Part shown: positions 34,873-42,126 of the stretch, piece after piece | How the letters are laid out: every line of letters starts with the position of its first letter | Numbering within the stretch: the stretch's first letter is position 1 | NCBI RefSeq assembly: GCF_025398275.1 | Contig: NZ_JAODOR010000003.1 | Location: 124,001-188,000, forward strand | Source of the DNA: Microbacterium memoriense | GTDB taxonomy: Bacteria > Actinomycetota > Actinomycetes > Actinomycetales > Microbacteriaceae | DNA: 64,000 nt | Reading direction: 5' to 3' | Program-made: the position numbers and the translations under genes | Notes under the pieces: model-generated | The model's database searches: none | What the model saw: the letters and a program-made list of their open reading frames with translations, nothing else | Told to the model about the DNA's origin: nothing

Positions 34873-36459
34873 TTGGTCACAGGTGAACTGCGCCCTCAGG
34901 TCGACAAGGTCTGGGATGCGTTCTGGTCGGGCGGTATCGCGAATCCCGTTGAGGTGATCGAGCAGATCACGTATCTGCTGTTCATTCGGCGGCTCGACGA
35001 GTTGCACACGCTCGCCGAGAAGAAGGCGGCGCGCACCGGACAGCCGATCGAGAATCCGGTGTTCCCGGAGGGGCTCGACGACACGGCGCGGACGCCGCGA
35101 CCGTACAACGATCTGCGCTGGAGCGTGTTCACGAACTACTCGCCGAGCGAGATGTTCGATGTCGTCGCCGAGTACGTCTTCCCGTTCCTGCGCCGCCTGG
35201 GCGCGGAAGGGTCGAGCTACGCGCGCAATATGAAGGATGCCCGGTTCACGATCCCGACGCCGGCGCTGCTGACGAAGGTCGTCGACCTGCTCGCCGACAT
35301 CCCGATGGATGATCGCGACACCAAGGGCGACATCTACGAGTACATGCTGAAGAAGCTCGCGACGAGTGGCACGAACGGGCAGTTCCGCACGGCGCGGCAC
35401 GTCATCCAGCTGATGGTCGATCTCACCGAGCCGCGCATCGACGACCGGATCATCGACCCGGCGGTCGGCACGGCCGGCTTCCTCGTTGCGGCCGAAGAGT
35501 ACCTGCGCGATCATCACGAAGACGCGTGGACGGATGCCACCTTCCGCGCGCACTTCAACAACGAGATGTTCACGGGTTACGACTCCGATGCCGCGATGGC
35601 CCGCATCGCCAGTATGAACATGCTGCTGCACGGCGTCGAGAACCCGACGATCGAGCGCGCCGATTCCCTGTCGGAGGGGCATCCGTCCGAGGGGGTGTAC
35701 TCGCTCGTGCTCGCGAACCCGCCGTTCGCCGGGTCGCTCGACGACGAGACGGTCGCGAAGGATCTGCAGAAGGCCGTCAAGACGCGCAAGACCGAGCTGC
35801 TCTTCCTCGTGCTGATGATCAAGCTGTTGAAGAACGGTGGCCGCGCAGCCGTGATCGTGCCGGAGGGCGTGCTGTTCGGATCGTCGAACGCGCACAAGGC
35901 GGTGCGGAAGATGCTCGTTGAAGATCAGAAGCTGGATGCCGTCATCAAGCTGCCGTCGGGGACTTTCAAGCCCTACACCGGGGTGTCGACCGCGATTCTG
36001 CTGTTCACGAAGACGTCGTCGGGCGGCACCGACAAGGTGTGGTTCTACGACGTGCGCGCTGACGGCTTCACGCTCGACGACAAGCGCACCCCGATCGACG
36101 CGACGGACTACCCCGACATCGTCGCCCGCTGGCGCTCCGTCACCGCCGGCGGATCTGCCGACGCTCACACCCTCGCTGGTGGGGGAGCCGCCGACGCGCA
36201 CCCCTTCGCTGATCGAGTAGCCGCCGACGGCGGCGTACCGAGATCCCCCGAGCACACCCGCCCGCGCACGGCCCAGTCATTCCTCGTTCCGAAACAAGAG
36301 ATCGTCGACAACGCGTACGACCTCTCGCTCAACCGCTACAAGGAACTCGAGATCGAAGAGGTCGAGCACCGCTCACCGACCGAAATTCTGAATGAACTCG
36401 ACGCGTTGGAGGTCGAGATCCAGGCCGGCCTCGCGCGCTTGCGGGAGATGCTCGCGTGA
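34873..36459 (+). CDS. hsdM: Type I restriction-modification DNA methyltransferase, M subunit
   Basis: This protein of about 528 residues is an N6-adenine methyltransferase subunit. The N-terminal helical HsdM domain begins with VDKVWDAFWSGG. The SAM site is DPAVGTAGF, with Ala where GTGGF is usual. The catalytic NPPF motif is at about residue 282. It starts at TTG 34873 with AAAGGAG 5-7 nt upstream. Residues about 427-457 form an insertion of Ala/Gly/Asp-rich low-complexity sequence created by an in-frame repeat (see 36151-36245), between the catalytic domain and the C-terminal helical part. It overlaps hsdS by GTGA. It belongs to the EcoEI-like group. Confidence 0.93.
   Translation: MVTGELRPQVDKVWDAFWSGGIANPVEVIEQITYLLFIRRLDELHTLAEKKAARTGQPIENPVFPEGLDDTARTPRPYNDLRWSVFTNYSPSEMFDVVAEYVFPFLRRLGAEGSSYARNMKDARFTIPTPALLTKVVDLLADIPMDDRDTKGDIYEYMLKKLATSGTNGQFRTARHVIQLMVDLTEPRIDDRIIDPAVGTAGFLVAAEEYLRDHHEDAWTDATFRAHFNNEMFTGYDSDAAMARIASMNMLLHGVENPTIERADSLSEGHPSEGVYSLVLANPPFAGSLDDETVAKDLQKAVKTRKTELLFLVLMIKLLKNGGRAAVIVPEGVLFGSSNAHKAVRKMLVEDQKLDAVIKLPSGTFKPYTGVSTAILLFTKTSSGGTDKVWFYDVRADGFTLDDKRTPIDATDYPDIVARWRSVTAGGSADAHTLAGGGAADAHPFADRVAADGGVPRSPEHTRPRTAQSFLVPKQEIVDNAYDLSLNRYKELEIEEVEHRSPTEILNELDALEVEIQAGLARLREMLA
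36151..36245. repeat. Repeat and palindromic element inside hsdM
   Basis: Two imperfect direct copies of about 29-33 bases (starting near 36154 and 36187, about 22 of 29 aligned positions equal) lead into a palindrome-like unit at 36211-36245. That unit has GATCGAGTAGCCGCC on one side and GGCGGCGTACCGAGATC on the other. It resembles the 'CTGGTCGAGTAG...GTATCGAG' intergenic palindromes I remember from Microbacteriaceae genomes. The region stays in frame and encodes an Ala/Asp/Gly-rich linker. Confidence 0.7.
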
Positions 36460-37562
36460 CCTGGGAGACCGTCCCCCTCGGTGAACTCGTCGAGCTCCGC
36501 TACGGAAAGGCGCTCAAGGCGGAGGATCGTGAGGGGACTTCCTACCCCGTGATTGGCTCCGGTGGCGTTGTTGGGAGTCACGCCGACGCATCGGTTCACG
36601 AACCCACAATTGTCATCGGACGCAAGGGGTCGATCGGGTCGTTGACGTACGCGGCAGATGGTTGCTGGCCCATTGACACCGCATATTTCATCATCTTGCG
36701 GACGGAGGTGGACCTTCGCTGGTTGTACTGGACAATGCAATCGCTGGGCCTCGAGAGCATGAATCGGTCGGCAGCCGTCCCTGGACTCAATCGCAACGAT
36801 GTCTATCGAGCGCGCATCCCCCTCCCACCCCTCACCGAGCAACGCCGCATCGCCGCGATCCTCGACGAGGCCGACGCACTTCGCACCCTTCATCGCGGTT
36901 CGCTCGAAAACCTGGAGCGGCTGCGGGTCGCGCACTTCGAGACAAGCTTCGCGAATGCACGTTTCGCGCCGACCGTGATCGCCGACGTAGTTGCAGAGGT
37001 ACCTAATGCACTCCGCACGGGCCCTTTCGGCAGCGATCTTCTTCACAGCGAGTTCGTCGATGACGGTGTTCCCGTGCTGGGAATCGACAACGTCGTCAGC
37101 AACGAGTTTGTCTGGGCTAAGCCGCGGTTCATTACGCAGGAGAAGTACGAGTCACTCAAGCGCTACACAGTCCGTGGCGGTGACGTGCTCATCACGATCA
37201 TGGGGACGGTTGGCCGATGTGGGGTCGTGCCGGACGATATCGATCAGGCAATCAATACCAAGCATCTTTGCTGCATCACGCTTGACCAGTCGCGATGCCT
37301 GCCGGACTACCTGCACGACTATTTTCTCTACCACCCGACAGCACGCGAGTACCTTCGCAAGACGGCCAAGGGAGCCGTCATGGACGGCCTCAATATGGGG
37401 ATCATCAAGCAGATGCCCATCGTCCTCCCCTCGATCGAAGCGCAACATCACTACGTCAGCCAGATCACCGAGGTGAGCACTCTCGCAGACACCGCGAAGT
37501 CACGCGACGTCGACACTCTCTTCGCTTCCCTCCAGCACCGCGCCTTCCGAGGAGAACTGTGA
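36456..37562 (+). CDS. hsdS: Type I restriction-modification specificity subunit
   Basis: This 368-residue protein recognises the DNA target for the HsdM/HsdR complex. There are two target-recognition domains. The first (about 1-125) is followed by the conserved spacer LPPLTEQRRIAAILDEADALR with its long helix (about 125-165). The second (about 170-330) is followed by a C-terminal helix that is short compared with the middle one. Codon use is visibly less GC-biased than in neighbours between about 36540 and 37450. This is common for HsdS recognition domains, which spread by recombination. The GTG overlaps the hsdM stop, and its own stop overlaps the next gene. Confidence 0.92.
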   Translation: MTWETVPLGELVELRYGKALKAEDREGTSYPVIGSGGVVGSHADASVHEPTIVIGRKGSIGSLTYAADGCWPIDTAYFIILRTEVDLRWLYWTMQSLGLESMNRSAAVPGLNRNDVYRARIPLPPLTEQRRIAAILDEADALRTLHRGSLENLERLRVAHFETSFANARFAPTVIADVVAEVPNALRTGPFGSDLLHSEFVDDGVPVLGIDNVVSNEFVWAKPRFITQEKYESLKRYTVRGGDVLITIMGTVGRCGVVPDDIDQAINTKHLCCITLDQSRCLPDYLHDYFLYHPTAREYLRKTAKGAVMDGLNMGIIKQMPIVLPSIEAQHHYVSQITEVSTLADTAKSRDVDTLFASLQHRAFRGEL

Positions 37563-38452
37563 GCGGCAAGCAGATCAAGCTCTTCCTCGTCGATGGGACT
37601 CCGGGAGGTCTCTCGACCGCGGAGATCACGAACTGGACCGGCCATGTGCTGACGGCTCCGCGGTCTCAGCTCGCGGAGTTGCTCCGACGGCCCGAAGCCG
37701 CCCGCACCGGCGTGTACCTCCTCCTCGGCGACGACGAGTCGGCGATCGGTGACGTGCGCTGCTACATCGGTGAAGCCGACGCGGTGGGGGATCGGTTGCG
37801 TCAGCACCACCGCGAGAAGGATTTCTGGGAACGCGTCGTCGTCATCACGTCGAAGGACACGAACCTCACGAAGTCGCACGGGCGCTACCTGGAGTCTCGT
37901 CTGATCGCGCTCGCAACCCAGGCCGCGCGCTCTTCGGTCGAGAACGGAACGGCTCCAGGGGCACCACCGCTCCCCGAGGCAGACGCCTCCGACATGGACT
38001 ACTTCCTCGATCAGCTGCACATCGTGCTGCCGGTGCTCGGGATCAACGCGTTCCGCTCGCGTGCCACGTCTCTCGAACAGATCGCCGCGACGGACTCGCC
38101 GATCTTCCGGCTGATGAATGCGCGTTCGCGCGTCGACGCATCCGCCCAACAGATTGATGGTGAGTTCACGGTGCTGGCCGGCTCACGCATCGTGGCGGAG
38201 TGGTCGGCGACCGGTACCGCGGCGACGACGATGAAGGCCTACGCCTCGTACCGCGCGCAGCATCAGAAGCTCGTCGCCGACGGCGCGGTCAGCGTGACCG
38301 ACGGTGTCGGCGTGACTACGCGCGACATCGTGTTCTCGTCGCCGTCGACGGCGGGGGCGGTGTCGCTCGGACGGTCGTGCAACGGGCGCGTCGAATGGGT
38401 GTCGAGCGAGGGGACCTTCGGCGCGTGGGAATCGCGCGGGCTCGCGCCCTAG
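37559..38452 (+). CDS. GIY-YIG nuclease family protein with DUF4357 domain
   Basis: This protein of about 297 residues begins with a GIY-YIG-like module: GVYLLLGDD and CYIGEAD, with R in DRLRQHH and the segment FWERVVVIT. Catalytic Tyr/Arg of the fold appear present. The C-terminal part, from about residue 215 (STAGAVSLGRSCNGRVEW), fits DUF4357, a domain often found next to type I and type III restriction genes. GTGA overlap with hsdS shows it is part of the restriction operon. Its role is unproven; it may be an accessory nuclease or control factor. Confidence 0.87.
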   Translation: MSGKQIKLFLVDGTPGGLSTAEITNWTGHVLTAPRSQLAELLRRPEAARTGVYLLLGDDESAIGDVRCYIGEADAVGDRLRQHHREKDFWERVVVITSKDTNLTKSHGRYLESRLIALATQAARSSVENGTAPGAPPLPEADASDMDYFLDQLHIVLPVLGINAFRSRATSLEQIAATDSPIFRLMNARSRVDASAQQIDGEFTVLAGSRIVAEWSATGTAATTMKAYASYRAQHQKLVADGAVSVTDGVGVTTRDIVFSSPSTAGAVSLGRSCNGRVEWVSSEGTFGAWESRGLAP

Positions 38453-39153
38453 AACTCGCGAAGCGCTGCCGTCGCCTCCCAGTCATCGAAGCCAGACGGC
38501 GGCGTGACGACCCACCCGTTCTGTCTGAGCACCTCGGCGACCTCCGCGGGGTAGTCACGCGCGATCGTTCGAACCTGGAACCGGCGACCAAGTTCTCGAC
38601 CGTCCTCCAGAGAGTGGCGCCAGCCCTTCTCTGCGTCGAATCCGCATTCTTGGACGAGGAACTGCACGAAATCCTCGATTCCCGGCCGGAACCGCCGTCC
38701 ACCGGTCGGGAAATGCAAGGCCGAGAGCGACATCGGCGAACTCTCATAGCGCCCGTCTGAACGGGTCCGCGCCAGCATGAACGACAAGGCACCCCGCTCT
38801 GCATGGAATTGCCAGTGCGACACGGGAGGCTTCGTCGAGCGGTTCTCGAACTCGAGCCGCACGACGGGGACTTCTTCGAAAACCGGAGTCATCCACATGC
38901 GGAGTTGGTCGACCTTCAGGAACCCGTCTTGCGATGACTCCGCGAACATGACGAAGGACCACCTAGCGAGTTGTACGCCATGCCCGGTCAACGGGAGGGT
39001 GACCTCTCTCAATGGGTCGTCCGGGTCGATTGGTGAGATCCGGATTCTCCCGTTCGCGGGGTGCCGAAGCGCGCGCACGACAACCGGACCGGGGAGTGAC
39101 CGCCGGATCGTCTCTTCGATGCGGGCGGCAAACTCGCTCGCTTGGCCAAGCAC
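38449..39153 (-). CDS. Unrecognised protein (234 aa), pair with 65-aa protein
   Basis: I do not recognise a named family. The protein is soluble, of mixed alpha/beta character. Its middle (HWQFHAERGALSFMLARTRSDG) and C-terminal parts (LHFPTGGRRFRPGIEDFVQFL) look like structured, conserved blocks. The start is taken as GTG 39153, 5 nt after the stop of the small upstream gene; the frame is open further but would overlap it. Its stop overlaps the GIY-YIG stop tail to tail by 4 nt. Position inside the restriction island on the opposite strand, paired with a small acidic protein, suggests a toxin-antitoxin-like or defence accessory module; this is inference. Confidence 0.6.
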   Translation of the reverse strand: MLGQASEFAARIEETIRRSLPGPVVVRALRHPANGRIRISPIDPDDPLREVTLPLTGHGVQLARWSFVMFAESSQDGFLKVDQLRMWMTPVFEEVPVVRLEFENRSTKPPVSHWQFHAERGALSFMLARTRSDGRYESSPMSLSALHFPTGGRRFRPGIEDFVQFLVQECGFDAEKGWRHSLEDGRELGRRFQVRTIARDYPAEVAEVLRQNGWVVTPPSGFDDWEATAALREF

Positions 39154-39158
39154 GAAGG

Positions 39159-39356
39159 TCAGTCGGTGAGGTCGTCTTCGCCGAGGAGATAGGCGAGGGA
39201 GTCGAGTTCGTTCCGAAGACCCCACTCGCGATCCGTGAGAACGCCGCCTTGGGCGCGACTGCGGAAGTCGCCGTACGTCACCAAGGCAATGCTCTGGAGA
39301 AGTTCGTCTCTGCGCGTAACCAACTGCTCGGTCGTCAACTCGATCACAGGTGCCAT
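39159..39356 (-). CDS. Small acidic protein (65 aa), possible antitoxin-like partner
   Basis: This short protein is rich in Leu, Glu and Asp and is predicted to be mainly helical: an IELTTEQLVTRRDELL helix, then DREWGLRNELDSLAYLLG. No HTH or ribbon-helix-helix motif is obvious. ATG at 39356 is chosen because GGAAGGA precedes it; an in-frame GTG lies at 39371. It is 5 nt upstream of the 234-residue gene and surely co-transcribed. The size and order resemble antitoxin-toxin gene pairs, but no family name can be given. Confidence 0.6.
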   Translation of the reverse strand: MAPVIELTTEQLVTRRDELLQSIALVTYGDFRSRAQGGVLTDREWGLRNELDSLAYLLGEDDLTD

Positions 39357-39466
39357 GGCCGTTCCTTCCACTTGTCTGTCACACTATTCCACCTGGCACC
39401 GACACGGCCGAGGCTCGCGCTGAGGGCGGCCGCTGCTGCACGCGACGACCGCCCCACCGCATCCGG

Positions 39467-40381
39467 TCAGTACCCGACGGCCGCGAGGGCGTGGTTCGCT
39501 TCGTCGGCAGTGAACTGGCCGCCGTAGGCACTGGTGAGCTGATCGAACAGCCCCTGCCGCGAGAACGACGTGAGATTGAGGTACGACTGCGCCGATTCGA
39601 CCGCTTCGGCGTTCCAATCGGCGCCGACGGTGTCGGCGGCCCAGGTCGCCACATCCACGGGGTAGCCGGACCCGTACTCGCTCGACATCTGATCGATGAG
39701 GCCCTGGCGCGAGAAGCCGGTGAGGTCGAGATATGACTGCGCCTGGCTCAGAGCGTTCTGCTGTTCCAGCGAGTACACCGGCTTCGGCGCTTCGGCAGTG
39801 ACCGACACCGCCGTTCCGAGCTCAGCCTTCAGCCCGCCCGTCGGACCCTGCGACGTGATGATCCAGTCCTCACCCACGCCGGCATCGGCGGTCAGAGTGA
39901 AGCCGGCGCCTTCGATGAGCGCTCGTGCTTCACCGATCGTCTTGCCACCGACCTCCGGCACCGCGACGGTCGTGTCGGGTTCTTCCTCAACGGGCTCGGC
40001 CGTCGGCGTCGACACGGCGGCGACGGGTGCATCCGCGCCCGCGAGGTCGTCGGCGTCGCTCCCACTGCTGATCGCCCCACCGATCGCGGCGACCAGCAGC
40101 AGCACGCCGAGAGCGATCAGCGCCCACTGCCACCATCTCAGGGCGCGCAGGCCGGGCTTCGCGGTTGCGAGCACAGCGCCGGTCGGCATCATGGTGGTGC
40201 TCGTGCGCTGCGAGGGGCGGGCGGACCCGTGCGGTGCCGTCGGTGCGGGGCTACCGGAAGCTGCGGTTACCTGCTCCGTCCAGCGGGCGCCGTCCCAATA
40301 GCGCTGCGCGGACGAGTTCTGCGGGTCGGGGTACCAGCCGGCGGGCGGCAGGGACGAGGACGGGGTGACGTTGTCAGACAT
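39467..40381 (-). CDS. Membrane-anchored DUF2510-PASTA-Ltp repeat protein
   Basis: This 304-residue protein starts with a DUF2510 segment (PPAGWYPDPQNSSAQRYWDG, about residues 12-31). A disordered Ser/Thr/Pro stretch and one membrane helix follow (about 85-108), then an acidic linker and one PASTA-like domain (about 135-195). Two C-terminal copies of the Ltp repeat have the core 'AQSYLxLTxFSRQGLxDQ'. The Ltp repeat is known from the TP-J34 phage lipoprotein that blocks superinfection by preventing DNA injection. The N-terminus is cytosolic and the PASTA/Ltp part outside. The gene lies within the restriction island. An exclusion role is possible but unproven; Ltp-type proteins are also widespread in actinobacteria without phage links. 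Confidence 0.87.
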   Translation of the reverse strand: MSDNVTPSSSLPPAGWYPDPQNSSAQRYWDGARWTEQVTAASGSPAPTAPHGSARPSQRTSTTMMPTGAVLATAKPGLRALRWWQWALIALGVLLLVAAIGGAISSGSDADDLAGADAPVAAVSTPTAEPVEEEPDTTVAVPEVGGKTIGEARALIEGAGFTLTADAGVGEDWIITSQGPTGGLKAELGTAVSVTAEAPKPVYSLEQQNALSQAQSYLDLTGFSRQGLIDQMSSEYGSGYPVDVATWAADTVGADWNAEAVESAQSYLNLTSFSRQGLFDQLTSAYGGQFTADEANHALAAVGY

Positions 40382-40482
40382 GACAGAGCCTTCTGTTCGT
40401 GCGAGGCGCATCCCCCAGGGATCGCGCCACCGGCCGTTGGCCAGTAGAGCAGTACACAGGAGACCTCCGACATTGCGCCCCG

Positions 40483-41964
40483 TCAGGTCTGCAGCACGGC
40501 GTTCAGGAGGCGGGTGGGGGACGTGGTCGCAGGCCGCCATCGTTGGAGCGGATCGATCCACGCGGGTGCGAGAAGTTCGGGGACACCGCGGTTCATTCGG
40601 ATGCGCCAACCGCAATGATCGAAGAACCGATGATGAGGCCAACACAAGAGTCCGCCGTTGTCGGTATCGGTCGGCCCGCCTTCGGAATATTCGGTCACGT
40701 GGTGGATTTCGCACCATGCCGGCGGTACTCCGCATCCGGGGATGAGGCAGCCGCCGTCGCGAGCCGCGATCGCCCGCCGCTGGTGCCGGTTGAACACGCG
40801 GTCCTCGGTGCTGATCGACTGGATGCGGCCGGTCTCGCTCAGCACCACCCGTTGGATGACCCCCGCGCACCCGGCGTGGCTCGCGGCGGTGAGCGAGACC
40901 GGGTAGTCCATGCCGTCGAGATAGGCGCTCCCGCGGCCGGCGAGCAGATCTTCTTCGCGCGCGGTGACGACGAGCGTGGGAGCCGCGCCGCCGATCGTCG
41001 GCAACGACTCGGATGCCGCCGCCACACCGAGCACCATCGCCAGCACATCGTGCATCTTCTGCGCACGGGTGCGGGTGTCGACGACGGTCAACGACTCGAG
41101 ATCGCCGTTGTCGGTGCCGGAGGAGGGAGTAGGCGCCTCCTCGACGAACCGCACACCGCCGGGGAGCCCGGCCGGATCGACGCGCGGATGCAGGGTCGCA
41201 TCGGCGATGCGCCGGAACTGTGCGGCAACCTCGGGCATGAGCATGCCGCGCACCGGGACGCCGACATCGGTGGCGACACCGAACGTGAGGCCGCGCTTGC
41301 GCATCGATGTCGACTCACGCGGCTCGCTGCCGTCGGGGTCGAGTGCGACGGCCCATACCTGCGCTTGCACGCGCAGCAGGTCGGCGCAGGCAGGAGGCGC
41401 AGCATCCGGCCCCTCGCCACGCGCCTCGGCAGCGAGCACGGCGTCGGCGACGAGGAGAGCGTCACGCGAGACGCGGGACCCCAGGGTGATCAGGGGCGCG
41501 GCGACCGCGAGCGCACCGTCGAGACCCACGACCCCGTCACCCAGGGCAGCGCGCAGTGCCGGCAGCGTCGGCTCGAGCAGCTCACCGGAAACCAGCGATG
41601 TGTCCTGGTGCACGGCCTTCGCCGCCTTGAGGTAGCGGCCGGCGGTGACCGGCGAGAGGAGAGTGGCGCGTTGGACGAGTTCGGACATGCTGTGGCACCC
41701 GAGCCGGTACGTCATCCGCACCTCGCCCATGGGTGTCTCGTTGCGCTCGACGATCTCACCGATGGCCTCGACGGTCACGGCGTCGATGAGGCGTTGCACC
41801 CGGCTGGCGGCGGAGAGCACCGCGACCAGTTCGTCTTCATCGGCCAGCCGCAAAGCATGGTTGGAAACCACGGCAGCCGCGACGGAACCGGCGAGCTCAT
41901 CGAGCTTCGCGAGTGTCGCAGCTAGTTCGTTCATACGTTCGATTTTACGAGAGGCCTCCGACAT
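40483..41964 (-). CDS. DUF222 / HNH endonuclease (13E12-type repeat protein)
   Basis: This protein of about 493 residues has the DUF222 helical domain in its first 330 residues and an HNH nuclease domain near the C-terminus (AARDGGCLIPGC, then CEIHHVTEYSEGGPTDTDNGGLLCWPHHRFFD), with paired zinc Cys and the catalytic His. Such proteins are multi-copy in actinobacteria (the 13E12 repeat family in mycobacteria). I chose the ATG at 41964, since GATAAC lies 9 nt upstream. In-frame options are an upstream start at 42096 and an ATG at 41934. It is oriented against hsdR and shares the intergenic region with it. Confidence 0.87.
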   Translation of the reverse strand: MSEASRKIERMNELAATLAKLDELAGSVAAAVVSNHALRLADEDELVAVLSAASRVQRLIDAVTVEAIGEIVERNETPMGEVRMTYRLGCHSMSELVQRATLLSPVTAGRYLKAAKAVHQDTSLVSGELLEPTLPALRAALGDGVVGLDGALAVAAPLITLGSRVSRDALLVADAVLAAEARGEGPDAAPPACADLLRVQAQVWAVALDPDGSEPRESTSMRKRGLTFGVATDVGVPVRGMLMPEVAAQFRRIADATLHPRVDPAGLPGGVRFVEEAPTPSSGTDNGDLESLTVVDTRTRAQKMHDVLAMVLGVAAASESLPTIGGAAPTLVVTAREEDLLAGRGSAYLDGMDYPVSLTAASHAGCAGVIQRVVLSETGRIQSISTEDRVFNRHQRRAIAARDGGCLIPGCGVPPAWCEIHHVTEYSEGGPTDTDNGGLLCWPHHRFFDHCGWRIRMNRGVPELLAPAWIDPLQRWRPATTSPTRLLNAVLQT

Positions 41965-42126
41965 TGTGACGGAGTTATCCCCAGATAAGACCCGGAAAAC
42001 GGTGAAACTGCGAGAAGGGCCAGTTCGTGCCGCATCCGCCGCGAAATCAGCCGCTTGCACCCCGCGTCCGGCACCGTCGGCAGGGTTCGCTAGCATCGGG
42101 ACAACGGGCAGGGGCCGGCCTTGCCG

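Noticed and set aside
33619-36255. Minus-strand open frame of about 878 residues across the CBS gene, era and hsdM
   Set aside because: It is the complementary shadow of three well-identified plus-strand genes; no family resemblance.
36456-37562. hsdS as a pseudogene because of its odd base composition
   Set aside because: The frame is intact with both recognition domains and the central helix; unusual composition is normal for target-recognition domains.
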